61,335 nt of DNA from Sulfurimicrobium sp. (GCA_030652035.1 JAUSBJ010000043.1:1-61335), one strand, 5' to 3'; counted from the first letter of the stretch, positions 36,443-46,029 are shown. Numbers and translations are program-made. Notes: generated by a model from the letters alone, not told the origin.

Positions 36443-38361
36443 CCAATCTTGTCTGGCTGCTGCTCTCCCTGGCGCTCGCCAGCGCGCCTCACCTGGGACG
36501 CCTGCCGTTTTGGGTCGGTCCAGCCTGCCTTGTCCTGGGCTGGTGGCGCCTGGCCATTCTGCGCAAACAGGCCAAGCTGCCGCGAAAATCGCTGCTGCTA
36601 TTGATTGCCGCCGCTGCCACCGGCGGCATATTCTGGCATTACCAGACCTTGCTGGGACGCGATGCGGGGGTCGCACTGCTGGTGGTGATGATTGCGCTCA
36701 AACTGATGGAAATGAAGTCTCTGCGCGACACCATGGTGGTGATCTTCCTGAGTTACTTCCTGGTGATCACCCACTTCCTCTATTCGCAAAGCATTCCGAC
36801 CGCGCTCTACCTGCTGCTGGTGGTGCTGCTCACCACCGCCACCATGATCGGCTATAGCCACCCGCTGGAGCGGTTTGCATCCCGCCCCAGGCTGCGTCTT
36901 GCCGGCATCATGCTGCTCCAGGCCATTCCGCTCATGCTGGTGCTGTTCGTGTTCTTCCCCCGCGTCGGCCCGTTGTGGGGCTTGCCCAAGGATGCCCATG
37001 CCGGCATGACCGGGCTGTCGGACACCATGAATCCCGGTTCGATCAGCCAGTTGATCCGCTCCGATGCCGTGGCTTTTCGCGTCAAACTTGACGGACCGGC
37101 GCCGGATAATTCGCAGCGCTACTGGCGCGGCCCGGTGTTTTGGGATTACGACGGCACAAGCTGGTCCACCCGGAACCAGGCGCCCGCAGGCGCTGCCCAG
37201 TTCGTTCCACTGGGCAAACCGCTCAGCTACACGGTTACCATCGAGCCGCACAACCAGCGCTGGCTGTTCGCGCTCGACCTGCCTGACAGACTGCCGCCCG
37301 GCAGCAGTGTGACAGCCGACTTCCAGATCATGGCGCCAAGCGCGCTGCACCAGCGCATGCGCTACAGCCTGACCTCCTACCCCGAGTATCGCCTCGGCGA
37401 GCGCCTCACGGACGAGGCATGGGAGCGCGCCCTGCAATTGCCGGAGCGCAATCCCAAGGCAAGGCAACTGGCCGCACAGTGGCGCGCCAGCCAAAAATCA
37501 CCGCGCGCCATCGCACAACAAGCCTTGACCTTATTCCGCGAGGAAGCCTTTGTTTACACGCTAAAACCGCCCCTCCTGGGCAAGCAGGCGGTGGACGACT
37601 TTCTCTTCGGCACCCGGCGCGGCTTCTGCGAACACTACGCCAGTTCATTCGTGTTCCTGATGCGCGCGGCAGGCATTCCGGCACGGGTGGTGACCGGCTA
37701 TCAGGGCGGCGAGCCCAATCCCATGGGAGATTACATGATCGTGCGCCAGTCCGATGCTCACGCATGGGCCGAAATATGGCTGGATGACGCGGGCTGGGTA
37801 CGGGTGGACCCTACGGCAGCGGTGTCGCCAAACCGCATCGAAACCGGGATCGCCAGCGCCCTGCCCGCCGCCGAGCTGCCGCCTGCCCTGGTGCAGCTGG
37901 ATGCCGCATGGCTGATGCGCATACGGCTATCCTGGGACCTGCTCAACAACAACTGGAACCAATGGGTGCTGGGCTACGATCAGGACAGGCAAAAGCGCTT
38001 CCTGTCGGGCATTCATCGGGGGCTGGATTCGTGGCAAAACATGGCTCTGGCGATGATGGCCGGACTGGCTTCGGTGCTATCCGGAATCGCCGCGTGGATG
38101 CTGTGGCGCTCACCCCGCAGGGCGATCGACCCGGCGCTCGCGGCCTATCAAAAGTTCTGCGCCAAACTGGCGCGCCAAGGCATTGCGCGCGCGCCAGGTG
38201 AAGGCCCCGTGGACTTTGCCGCCAGGGCATCACGTTCAAGACCTGAACTGGCAAATCAAATAAACCGCATCACCCGCCTTTACCTCACGCTGCGCTACGG
38301 ACAGCGGCATCCAGCCTGGCTGCCCAGGCTCAGGAAGGCCATACGGCGTTTTAGAGCCTGA
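36439..38361 (+). CDS. tgpA: TgpA-type membrane transglutaminase-like protein
   Basis: The 640-residue protein has an N-terminal bundle of membrane helices (residues 1-190, DUF3488), a periplasmic transglutaminase-like core and one more helix near 540-560 followed by a DUF4129-like tail. The triad is visible: Cys in GTRRGFCEHYASSF, His in SDAHAWAEIWLD and Asp in GWVRVDPTA. Relatives such as P. aeruginosa TgpA are linked to viability. It closes the moxR-DUF58-tgpA operon. Confidence 0.94.
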   Translation: MTNLVWLLLSLALASAPHLGRLPFWVGPACLVLGWWRLAILRKQAKLPRKSLLLLIAAAATGGIFWHYQTLLGRDAGVALLVVMIALKLMEMKSLRDTMVVIFLSYFLVITHFLYSQSIPTALYLLLVVLLTTATMIGYSHPLERFASRPRLRLAGIMLLQAIPLMLVLFVFFPRVGPLWGLPKDAHAGMTGLSDTMNPGSISQLIRSDAVAFRVKLDGPAPDNSQRYWRGPVFWDYDGTSWSTRNQAPAGAAQFVPLGKPLSYTVTIEPHNQRWLFALDLPDRLPPGSSVTADFQIMAPSALHQRMRYSLTSYPEYRLGERLTDEAWERALQLPERNPKARQLAAQWRASQKSPRAIAQQALTLFREEAFVYTLKPPLLGKQAVDDFLFGTRRGFCEHYASSFVFLMRAAGIPARVVTGYQGGEPNPMGDYMIVRQSDAHAWAEIWLDDAGWVRVDPTAAVSPNRIETGIASALPAAELPPALVQLDAAWLMRIRLSWDLLNNNWNQWVLGYDQDRQKRFLSGIHRGLDSWQNMALAMMAGLASVLSGIAAWMLWRSPRRAIDPALAAYQKFCAKLARQGIARAPGEGPVDFAARASRSRPELANQINRITRLYLTLRYGQRHPAWLPRLRKAIRRFRA

Positions 38362-38454
38362 AGCGCTTTCAAGCAAACTTGATGATCGCTTTCCAGCCGG
38401 GTGTTTTTTTGGTAAGTTCCGTGGATGACATTTCTATATTCAACCTAGAAACCC

Positions 38455-39039
38455 ATGAATTATTGCAGCCACTGCGGCGCCCAGGTCAGCCTGCGCATTC
38501 CTGAAGGCGATAGCATGCCGCGCCATGTATGTGACCATTGCCATGCCATCCATTACCAGAATCCCAAAATGGTGATTGGCTGCATTCCGCAATGGGAAGA
38601 CAAAATCCTCCTCTGCCGCCGCGCCATCGAGCCGCGCCATGGCTTCTGGACGCTGCCCGCCGGCTTCATGGAAAACAGCGAAACCACGGCTCAGGCGGCC
38701 GCGCGGGAAACGCTGGAAGAAGCGCAGGCAAAGGTTAAAATCGGCGCGCTTTATACCCTGTTCAACATACCCCATATCAGCCAGGTACATATGTTCTTCC
38801 GGGCGCACTTGCTGCAACCCAGTTTCGGCGCCGGCACGGAAAGCCTGGAAGTCAAACTGTTCACGGAACAGGAACTGCCCTGGGACGAGATTGCCTTTGC
38901 CAGCGTGCGCCGCACACTGCAACTCTATTTCTCCGAACAAGAGAGCGGCACCTTTGGGTTTCACATGGGCGACATTCTTCCAGCCCCGGATCAGCAACTG
39001 CTCTACAACACCAAGCCTCCGAACAATTTCATCCCCTGA
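38455..39039 (+). CDS. Nudix hydrolase with N-terminal zinc ribbon
   Basis: The 194-residue protein has a zinc ribbon (MNYCSHCGAQ, then HVCDHCHAI, two C-x2-C pairs) followed by a Nudix domain with GFMENSETTAQAAARETLEE as its box. This layout resembles NudC-like and ADP-ribose/FAD-type Nudix hydrolases, but it lacks the NADH-specific SQPWPFPxS motif of true NudC. Substrate is unknown, a dinucleotide or ADP-sugar is likely. It stands alone between tgpA and the mutase. Confidence 0.93.
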   Translation: MNYCSHCGAQVSLRIPEGDSMPRHVCDHCHAIHYQNPKMVIGCIPQWEDKILLCRRAIEPRHGFWTLPAGFMENSETTAQAAARETLEEAQAKVKIGALYTLFNIPHISQVHMFFRAHLLQPSFGAGTESLEVKLFTEQELPWDEIAFASVRRTLQLYFSEQESGTFGFHMGDILPAPDQQLLYNTKPPNNFIP

Positions 39040-39120
39040 ACAGTGATGATCTTCCGGCATTGACCGGTCTGACCATATACCCCTTGTGACAAAATTTAAT
39101 ATTCATTCCCGGAATCCATC

Positions 39121-40497
39121 ATGACCAAGCTTCCAGCAGAAATTTTCAAGGCCTACGACATTCGCGGCATCGTCGGCAAATCGCTCACCCCGGAAATCGT
39201 CGAAGCCATCGGCCACGCCATCGGCTCGGAAGCCATCGCGCGCCAGCAAAGCGAGATCGTGATCGGCCGCGACGGCCGGCTTTCGGGGCCAGAACTGGCT
39301 GCCGCGCTGGCACGCGGCATCCAGAAGAGCGGCATCAACGTGGTTGACATCGGCATGGCAGCGACGCCGATGACTTATTTCGGCGCTTATCAGCTCCACG
39401 CAAACTCGGCCGTGATGGTCACCGGCAGCCACAACCCGCCCGACTACAATGGCCTGAAAATGGTGCTGGGCGGCGAAACGCTCTCTGGCGACACCATTCA
39501 GGGGCTGAGACAGCGGATCGAGCAAGGCAACCTGAACCACGGCAACGGCAACTACCGCCAGCACGACATCGCCCGGGAATACATCCAGCGCATCGCCAGC
39601 GACGTAAAACCCGTTCGCCCGATGAAGATCATCGTAGATTGCGGCAACGGGGTGGCAGGCGCTTTCGCACCTGCGCTCTACCGCGCCATGGGCTGCGAAG
39701 TGGAGGAAATGTACTGCGAAGTGGACGGCAATTTTCCCAATCACCATCCGGACCCCTCCGTCCCCAAGAATCTGCAGGACCTGATTGAACGCCTCCAGAC
39801 TTCAGACGCTGAAATCGGCCTTGCATTTGACGGCGACGGTGACCGCCTGGGCGTGGTCACCAAGGACGGCCAGATCATCTTCCCGGACCGCCAGTTAATG
39901 CTTTACGCCGCTGACGTGCTTTCCCGCAACCCGGGCGCGGAAATCATTTTCGACGTCAAATCCACACGCAAGCTGTTTGCCTGGATACGTGAACGCGGCG
40001 GCAAGCCGACGCTGTGGAAAACGGGGCATTCCCTGATCAAGGCAAAAATGAAGGAATCTGGCGCCCTGCTTGCGGGCGAGATGAGCGGACATGTCTTCTT
40101 CAAGGAGCGCTGGTACGGCTTCGACGACGGCCTCTACACGGGCGCCCGCCTGCTCGAATACCTGTCGCGCCAGGACGACATCAACGCCACCCTGCATGGC
40201 CTGCCGGATACCGTCAACACCCCGGAATTGCAGATCTGGATGAAGGAAGGCGAACATTACGCCATGATTGAAAAGCTGCGCGAAACGGCCCGCTTCCCCA
40301 CGGCGCAGGAAATCATCACCCTCGATGGCCTGCGTGTGGAGTATGCCGACGGCTTCGGCCTGATGCGCCCCTCCAATACCACGCCGGTGATCGTGCTGCG
40401 TTTCGAGGGCGACACTGAGCATGCCCTGAAACGTATTCAGGATGAGTTCCGTCAGGTATTACTGGCAGCAGAACCCAGCCTGGATCTGCCTTTTTAA
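39121..40497 (+). CDS. Phosphomannomutase/phosphoglucomutase (AlgC-like)
   Basis: This is an alpha-phosphohexomutase of 458 residues. The phosphoserine loop is TGSHNPPDYNGLKM, the metal loop is DGDGDRLG, the sugar-binding loop is GEMSGHVFFKERW and the phosphate-binding loop near the C-terminus is RPSNTTPVIVLRFEG. Enzymes like Pseudomonas AlgC act on mannose- and glucose-phosphates for LPS and exopolysaccharide. Its stop is directly followed, with no base between, by the stop of the convergent hypothetical gene. Confidence 0.96.
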   Translation: MTKLPAEIFKAYDIRGIVGKSLTPEIVEAIGHAIGSEAIARQQSEIVIGRDGRLSGPELAAALARGIQKSGINVVDIGMAATPMTYFGAYQLHANSAVMVTGSHNPPDYNGLKMVLGGETLSGDTIQGLRQRIEQGNLNHGNGNYRQHDIAREYIQRIASDVKPVRPMKIIVDCGNGVAGAFAPALYRAMGCEVEEMYCEVDGNFPNHHPDPSVPKNLQDLIERLQTSDAEIGLAFDGDGDRLGVVTKDGQIIFPDRQLMLYAADVLSRNPGAEIIFDVKSTRKLFAWIRERGGKPTLWKTGHSLIKAKMKESGALLAGEMSGHVFFKERWYGFDDGLYTGARLLEYLSRQDDINATLHGLPDTVNTPELQIWMKEGEHYAMIEKLRETARFPTAQEIITLDGLRVEYADGFGLMRPSNTTPVIVLRFEGDTEHALKRIQDEFRQVLLAAEPSLDLPF

Positions 40498-40815
40498 CTA
40501 TTTTCCGTCGACATCCAGACCAAAACGATGCGTTTCATCAATCACCTTGAGCAGGTTGCCAAAAGGTAGGCGGGGCCCGAGGCGGCGTACTACTTCCATG
40601 AAGGGTAATTCTGGCCCATTGGGGTCGAACTTGTATGATCCGCTCAACATGTCGTCGTACATCTTGCGCAACTGGGTATCGAGCATGTTGATATAAGGAC
40701 GGAACGGGGCAAACTCTTCCGAGTCCTCGTCCATGATGGAGCGGATTTCATCCACTTCATATACTGCCTGATGCATGAGATCGATGTATTCATCGGTTGT
40801 TTTTGGGCGTTTCAT
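40498..40815 (-). CDS. Conserved hypothetical protein, 105 residues
   Basis: The soluble 105-residue protein is acidic and helical in its N-terminal half (DEYIDLMHQAVYEVDEIRSI) and ends with RRLGPRLPFGNLLKVIDETH. No known domain is recognised and no Cys is present. It lies behind the hdrB terminator on the same strand, and its stop abuts the stop of the mutase gene. The coherent sequence and good start context make it a likely real gene; function unknown. Confidence 0.82.
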   Translation of the reverse strand: MKRPKTTDEYIDLMHQAVYEVDEIRSIMDEDSEEFAPFRPYINMLDTQLRKMYDDMLSGSYKFDPNGPELPFMEVVRRLGPRLPFGNLLKVIDETHRFGLDVDGK

Positions 40816-40871
40816 TGAATACTCCTGTAAATCACATCGCTTGCCAAATATGGTGGCTCTTCTGCAAAAAA

Positions 40872-40898
40872 GAAGGGGGGCGCCAAGCGCCCCCCTTC
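40872..40898 (-). terminator. Terminator of the qmoAB-hdrCB operon
   Basis: A perfect 12-base inverted repeat, GAAGGGGGGCGC (40872-40883) and GCGCCCCCCTTC (40887-40898), is followed on the minus strand by a run of six T. It lies 19 bases beyond the hdrB stop. Confidence 0.93.
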
Positions 40899-40916
40899 AA
40901 TCTTTAACTGCTGCAA

Positions 40917-41819
40917 TTACTTGTTGGCGATATCTTCCAGTTTGGTGGCGCGGATGATCTGGCCATCCAGTGCCGCGTCCTTGCTGCTGCCGCCATAGGC
41001 CACGGTAATCAGCTGGCTGTAGTAAGTCACCGGGATATTGAACTTCTTGCCGTAGCGCTTGTTCACTTCGCCCTGGTAAATTTCCACGTTGGCCTGGCAC
41101 AGCGGGCAAGGCGTGACGATCATGTCCGCGCCATGATCGTAGGCGGATTCGATGATGTCGTGGATCTGCTTCTGGCTCTTTTCCGGTTCGGAGAAGGCCA
41201 GCGCGCCGCCGCAACAAGTCACTTTCTGGTCGTAGTTGGTGATTGCTTCGCCACCCATGGACTCGACCATGCGATCCAGGTACATGGGGTTCTCGAAGGA
41301 TTCGCCGTCGATACCGAAAGGCCGGTTGGTCTGGCAGCCCACATAGCCGGCAAACTTGATGCCTTCCAAGGGTTTCTTCACGCCGCTTTTGAGGGTTTCG
41401 TAACCGATATCCTCGATCAGCACTTCCACCATGTGGCGGGCAGGAGGCGCTTCATTCTTGAATACCAGGCCGGCTTCCTTGAGTGCTTCGTTGGTTTCGG
41501 CCAGCAGGGTCGCGCTGTGATCCAGGCGCTCCTTGGCTTCGCGCGTTGCCAGCCAGCAGGCGGCACAGGTCGCAACCACTTCCTGACCCGGATTATGCTG
41601 CTCGGACAAAGCCAGATTACGAGCCGACAATGCGATACGCGGCAACTCGCCACCGCCCGCGTAGCCGATGGAAGCACCGCAGCAGTTCCAGTCCGGAATT
41701 TCGTTCAATTGCACATCCAGCAGGTTGACCATGGATTGAGTCGAGGTCAGGTAGTTGCTGGACGATGCGCCGGACTGCGATGAGCAGCCGGGGTAAAAAG
41801 AATATTGTTTCTTAGCCAT
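40917..41819 (-). CDS. hdrB: HdrB-like heterodisulfide reductase subunit
   Basis: The 300-residue protein has two CCG domains typical of HdrB: the first with TCAACWL and WNCCGASIGYAG, the second with GYVGCQTN, VTCCGGALAF and CPLCQ. These Cys ligate the noncubane 4Fe-4S clusters that handle disulfide or sulfur chemistry. In methanogens HdrB reduces CoM-S-S-CoB; here the partner must be different. It is the last gene of an operon with hdrC, qmoB-like and qmoA-like genes, an arrangement known from sulfate reducers and some sulfur oxidisers where HdrBC replaces QmoC. Confidence 0.93.
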   Translation of the reverse strand: MAKKQYSFYPGCSSQSGASSSNYLTSTQSMVNLLDVQLNEIPDWNCCGASIGYAGGGELPRIALSARNLALSEQHNPGQEVVATCAACWLATREAKERLDHSATLLAETNEALKEAGLVFKNEAPPARHMVEVLIEDIGYETLKSGVKKPLEGIKFAGYVGCQTNRPFGIDGESFENPMYLDRMVESMGGEAITNYDQKVTCCGGALAFSEPEKSQKQIHDIIESAYDHGADMIVTPCPLCQANVEIYQGEVNKRYGKKFNIPVTYYSQLITVAYGGSSKDAALDGQIIRATKLEDIANK

Positions 41820-41831
41820 GTATCTCGCTCC

Positions 41832-42434
41832 TTACGCCAGTTTCCTGCGGCCATCCTCAAGTTCCCGCGCCTTTTTCAGCATGGCCTGGAATCCACTCTT
41901 GTCCTTGACGCCATGGCCGCCCATTATTTCCATCGGGTTCAAGCGCTTGGCTTTCATCATGCCCATTCCGACGCTTTGCATTGCCATGGCGTTTTTGATG
42001 CCCTGGCTGAAGCCGTCCTTGAAGTACATGCCCAGACTCAGCTTCAACTCGTTGACCCGGCCGGTCTTGATCAGGTTGTCCCAGAAAAGCTGGCCAAATT
42101 GCGCCGTAGGCTGATTCTTGGGCGCCAACCCTTCACGTTTTGCCAGGTAAGCCAGGCCGTGCATGATATGGGTAATCGGCAGCTTTCTAGGGCAGCGCAC
42201 GATGCACTGGTAGCAGGATGTACACATCCACATGGAATCGGATGACAGCACTTCCTCGCGCTTGCCGGCCCGGATCATCATGAAGATTTTCTGCGGGGTA
42301 TGTTCCCAGTGCGCGCCAAGAGGGCAGGAGCCGGCGCAAACGCCGCACTGCATGCACATCTTGACCCAGTGGCCCTCCTCAACGCGTTCTTCGACTTCCT
42401 TGAGGAAGTTCCTGGTGTATTTTTCGATGCTCAT
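41832..42434 (-). CDS. hdrC: HdrC-like iron-sulfur subunit
   Basis: The 200-residue soluble protein has two 4Fe-4S motifs, CMQCGVCAGSCPLG and CTSCYQCIVRCPR, the ferredoxin-like pattern of HdrC. It has no membrane helix, unlike QmoC, which fuses an HdrC part to a membrane cytochrome-like part. It should pass electrons between the flavin subunits and HdrB. Spacing is 12 bases from both neighbours. Confidence 0.93.
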   Translation of the reverse strand: MSIEKYTRNFLKEVEERVEEGHWVKMCMQCGVCAGSCPLGAHWEHTPQKIFMMIRAGKREEVLSSDSMWMCTSCYQCIVRCPRKLPITHIMHGLAYLAKREGLAPKNQPTAQFGQLFWDNLIKTGRVNELKLSLGMYFKDGFSQGIKNAMAMQSVGMGMMKAKRLNPMEIMGGHGVKDKSGFQAMLKKARELEDGRRKLA

Positions 42435-42446
42435 TCCTGTCTCCTC

Positions 42447-44717
42447 CTAGAAGCCTTTGAACGGGCTGGGCGGCAATGCAGCGATTTGGTCCGAATACTC
42501 GTTGATCAGTTTCGGCAAGCGCTCAATGTCGGTAATTGCAGCTTCAAAGACCTGAACCCGCTCGGGTTCCAGCCCCATGCCCTGAAGCGTGTCGCCCACT
42601 TTGCTCATGCGGTAGCTGGCCAGTTCTGAGCCCTTGACGAAGTGGCACTGGTAATCGTCGCCATGCTTGCAGCCCAGCATCATCACGCCGTCGTAGCCGC
42701 TGTTGAGTGCATCGGTAATCCAGATGGTATTGACCGAACCCAAGCAGCGCACCGGGATCACGCGCACCCAGGCGGAATAGACTTCCCGGTTCATGGCTGC
42801 CATATCGAGTGCGGGGTAGGCGTCATTTTCGCACGCAAGAATGAGGATACGCGGCTTCTCGGAGAACTCATCCGGAACGTCAACGGCCTTGAGCTGGGAG
42901 CCCACGGTATCCACCGAATAGTTCTCGAAGGAGATCACACGCACCGGGCAGGCTCCCATGCAGGTGCCGCAACGGCGGCAACGGCTTTCGTTGAACACGG
43001 GATAGCGTTTTTCGTCCTCGTCAATCGCGCCGAACGGGCATTCCACTGTACAGCGCTTGCACTGGGTGCAGCCTTCGATACGGACGATGGGGTAGGACAG
43101 ATCACCGGAACGCGGATGCGCGGCACGCCCCACGGCGGCATTCTCTACCGCCTGGATCGCCTTCATTGCGGCGCCGGTGGCATCTTCCGTCGCCTGCACG
43201 ATGTCCATTGGACGACGTACCGGGCCGGCGGAATAAATACCGGTACGGCGGGTCTCATAAGGGAAGCAGATGAAGTGCGAGTCGGTGAAGCCATACTTCA
43301 ATTGCGGCACGTCCGGGCCCTGACGGTAGGTCAGGTTGAGCACGGATATCGGCTTAACCGCGCCCTCAGCCTGTGAGGCGTTGTACGCGTCCAGCAGCGT
43401 GCTGTCGCCGGCTGCCGCAGCGATTTCCGCCTTCAGCTTGGCATCAACGTCCACACCCGAGTTGGCTACCTGGCCGGTTGCCAGCACCACCAGATCGGCA
43501 TTCTCGATCGCGGTCTGCTCGTTGAGGATCAAGTCCTGGAAATTCACCTTGCAGGTATTGCCGGTGGCTTCGACCGAGGAAACCTTGCCCTTGGTGAAAG
43601 TCACGCCCTTGTTCTGGCCGCTACGGTAGAAATCCTCGCCGTTGCCGGGCATGCGCAAGTCGGTGTAGACCACCACCGTGTCTATATCGGGATTGTTGTC
43701 CTTGAAATACATCGCCTGCTTGACCGAAGTCAGGCAGCAGGAACCGGAGCAGTATGGCAGGTGCGTACCGGTTTCGTCGCGCTGACCGGCGCACTGCACG
43801 AACACCACGGACTTCACTTCGCCGCCATCGGAAGGGCGCTTGATGGGGCCGCCGTTGGCAGCCTTGGCAAGCGCTTCCAGGCCGCCCTGATCCACCACGT
43901 TGGCGGATTTTCCATAGCCCAGTTCAGGCAGCTTGTTGGCGTCGTACAGGGTGAAGCCTGTGGCCTGAATAATAGAACCCACTTCTTCAGTCACCGTGGC
44001 GCCGCTTTCCTGGCTGATATCGACCTTGAAGCGGCCAGGCGCGCCTTCTGTCTTGCTGGTGATGGAGTTGGTGTAAACCTTGATATTGCTGTCGGCGCTG
44101 ATAGCCGCAATCATCTCGTCCACGCCGGTGTCCTGAGGATCGGCGTAGGGGCTGCGCGAAGGCGAACGCTTGTACAACTTGGCAGCCCAGCCGCCCAGAG
44201 CAGCGCCTTTCTCGACCAGCACCACCTGGTACCCGGCCTTGGAAGCTTCCAGCGCTGCCGTCATGCCGGAAATACCACCACCTACCACCAGTACGCGGCG
44301 ATTGGTCGCTGTTGCCGCGTTGCCTGCCGGCAATTTCATTTTTTTTACTTCGGCGCAACCCATGCGCACATAGTCGGCAGCCATTTCCTGCGTTGTTTCG
44401 CGTGAGGCTTCGTCATCCGGACGAACCCAGATCACGCCTTCGCGCAGATTGGCGCGGGACACGGCCACATCCGTGAAGCCAAAAGCCTCCGTCTTGGCGC
44501 GACGCGAACAGGCCGCGACCATCACGTGAGTTACCGCTTCGTTGTCGATATCGTTGCGGATCATCGCAACACCTTCCGCGTTACACAGGAAAGGGTGCTC
44601 TTTCACAACCGCAGCCTTGCCTTCCTTCTGGGCCACCTTGGCCAGACCGGCGGTATCGAGCCGCTCACCCAGACCACAGCCCTGACAAATATAGGCCGCT
44701 ACTTTCATGTCCGCCAT
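42447..44717 (-). CDS. qmoB: QmoB-like HdrA/MvhD fusion flavoprotein
   Basis: The 756-residue protein combines an N-terminal HdrA segment (AYICQGCGLGERLD), an FAD domain with GGGISGMTAALEASKAGY, two 4Fe-4S motifs (CTQCKRCTVECPFGAIDEDE and CRRCGTCMGACPVRVISF) and a C-terminal MvhD-like domain (ILACENDAYPALDM, GCKHGDDYQCHF). Size and order match QmoB. In the Qmo complex it moves electrons between APS reductase and the quinone pool; in sulfur oxidisers the flow is from sulfite/APS oxidation to quinone. No aprBA gene is in the window, so the partner is unproven. Confidence 0.92.
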   Translation of the reverse strand: MADMKVAAYICQGCGLGERLDTAGLAKVAQKEGKAAVVKEHPFLCNAEGVAMIRNDIDNEAVTHVMVAACSRRAKTEAFGFTDVAVSRANLREGVIWVRPDDEASRETTQEMAADYVRMGCAEVKKMKLPAGNAATATNRRVLVVGGGISGMTAALEASKAGYQVVLVEKGAALGGWAAKLYKRSPSRSPYADPQDTGVDEMIAAISADSNIKVYTNSITSKTEGAPGRFKVDISQESGATVTEEVGSIIQATGFTLYDANKLPELGYGKSANVVDQGGLEALAKAANGGPIKRPSDGGEVKSVVFVQCAGQRDETGTHLPYCSGSCCLTSVKQAMYFKDNNPDIDTVVVYTDLRMPGNGEDFYRSGQNKGVTFTKGKVSSVEATGNTCKVNFQDLILNEQTAIENADLVVLATGQVANSGVDVDAKLKAEIAAAAGDSTLLDAYNASQAEGAVKPISVLNLTYRQGPDVPQLKYGFTDSHFICFPYETRRTGIYSAGPVRRPMDIVQATEDATGAAMKAIQAVENAAVGRAAHPRSGDLSYPIVRIEGCTQCKRCTVECPFGAIDEDEKRYPVFNESRCRRCGTCMGACPVRVISFENYSVDTVGSQLKAVDVPDEFSEKPRILILACENDAYPALDMAAMNREVYSAWVRVIPVRCLGSVNTIWITDALNSGYDGVMMLGCKHGDDYQCHFVKGSELASYRMSKVGDTLQGMGLEPERVQVFEAAITDIERLPKLINEYSDQIAALPPSPFKGF

Positions 44718-44720
44718 TGT

Positions 44721-46004
44721 TTAACCCTCCGCTCTGGCAACACGGTTAATCACTTGAATCGCACGCAATGCGCTCGCCGTGGCGCTCTGCACCGACCGGT
44801 TCACATCCAGCGGATTGGCCGCGCAACCGGCACCGAAAATGGCACCGTTGGCCTGATCCTGCTCAATGAACCCACTCGAATCGCTGACGATTTCTGCCGG
44901 GATATTGGCCGCACTGACGGAAGGCTCCATGCCCACAGCCAGCACCACCAGATCATGCGGTGTCGCATAGCGGTGATAACCTTCGGTATCCACGCCATGC
45001 AATACCGGATTTCCATCCTTGTCTTCAAGAATCCTGGCCACCTTGGATTTAATGAACTTCACATTGGGGTCGGCCTGGACTTTCTGGTAGAAATCCTCGA
45101 AGCGGTCGATCGCGCGAATGTCGATGTAATAGATGGTGGATTTGCCTTCGTCGCCAAAGGCTTCACGCATGTAGTTGGTCTGCTTCAGGGAAGCCATGCA
45201 GCAGATGCGTGAGCAGTGGCGCAGATGATTCTCGTCACGCGATCCGGCGCACTGGATGAAAGCCACGTTCCTGGCTTCCTTGCCGTCGGAGGGGCGCAGT
45301 ATCTTGCCGCCGGTCGGGCCGTGCGGGTCGGAAAGACGCTCGAATTCGACGCTGGTGATCACGTTGGCAAAGCGGTCGTAGCCGTAAGGCTGAATCTTGT
45401 TGGCGTCATAAGGCTTCCAGCCCGTCGCCCATACAACGGCACCGGCCTTGACCTGCACTGTTTCCTCCTGCATGGCCAGATCCACGGCGTCGTACTTGCA
45501 CGCGGCCTTGATCTTGTCGGCCTCGGGCGTGCCGATCACGGATGGGTCGACGACATAACGCTGGGGGTAAGCCATCCGGCTAGGCAGGAACGCCGCCTTG
45601 ACCTTGCCCAGATTGTAGTTGAACGCGTCATCCACCATGGTTTCCGCAGCATCGCCACAGTCACCGCAGGCGGTACAGTTCTCGTTCACGAAGCGTGGCG
45701 CGATCTTGACGCTGGCGGTGTAGTCCCCAGGCGAACCGGTAATGCTGGTCACCTCGGCCATGGTCAGAACGCGTATGCGCTTGTTCTGCTTGACGCGGCG
45801 CTGGTTGATTTCCAGGCCGCAAGTGGGGTGGCACAACTTCGGAAAATAGCGGTAGAGCTGGGACACGCGCCCGCCCAAAGCCGGATTCTTTTCGATCAGC
45901 ACCACTTCCTTGCCGCATTCAGCTGCTTCGAGCGCCGCTGTCATGCCGCTGATGCCACCGCCTACGACCAGAATGGTCTGGTTGGTTGCAACGACTTCCG
46001 TCAT
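44721..46004 (-). CDS. qmoA: QmoA-like HdrA flavoprotein
   Basis: The 427-residue protein is an HdrA/QmoA-type flavoprotein. The FAD site is VVGGGISGMTAALEAAECGK and a Cys cluster is seen in ENCTACGDCGDAAET and LCHPTCGLEINQRR. GAGCAANPLDV near the C-terminus is typical. The start at 46004 is preceded by GGAGGGG; the open frame runs 20 codons further without support. It is the first gene of the operon qmoA-qmoB-hdrC-hdrB and ends three bases before qmoB. A TATAAT box lies just upstream. Confidence 0.92.
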   Translation of the reverse strand: MTEVVATNQTILVVGGGISGMTAALEAAECGKEVVLIEKNPALGGRVSQLYRYFPKLCHPTCGLEINQRRVKQNKRIRVLTMAEVTSITGSPGDYTASVKIAPRFVNENCTACGDCGDAAETMVDDAFNYNLGKVKAAFLPSRMAYPQRYVVDPSVIGTPEADKIKAACKYDAVDLAMQEETVQVKAGAVVWATGWKPYDANKIQPYGYDRFANVITSVEFERLSDPHGPTGGKILRPSDGKEARNVAFIQCAGSRDENHLRHCSRICCMASLKQTNYMREAFGDEGKSTIYYIDIRAIDRFEDFYQKVQADPNVKFIKSKVARILEDKDGNPVLHGVDTEGYHRYATPHDLVVLAVGMEPSVSAANIPAEIVSDSSGFIEQDQANGAIFGAGCAANPLDVNRSVQSATASALRAIQVINRVARAEG

Positions 46005-46023
46005 CAGATCCCCTCCATCACGG

Positions 46024-46029
46024 ATTATA
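46024..46029 (-). promoter_or_regulatory. Promoter -10 element of the qmo operon
   Basis: On the minus strand a perfect TATAAT lies 20 bases before the qmoA start, with GGAGGGG between. The -35 region is not clear. The rest of the 262-base gap up to the phosphoesterase gene is partly AT-rich and shows no gene. Confidence 0.5.

Noticed and set aside
43987..44358. Alternate-frame ORFs inside qmoB
   Set aside because: Shadows of a strong gene with all its cofactor motifs in the main frame.
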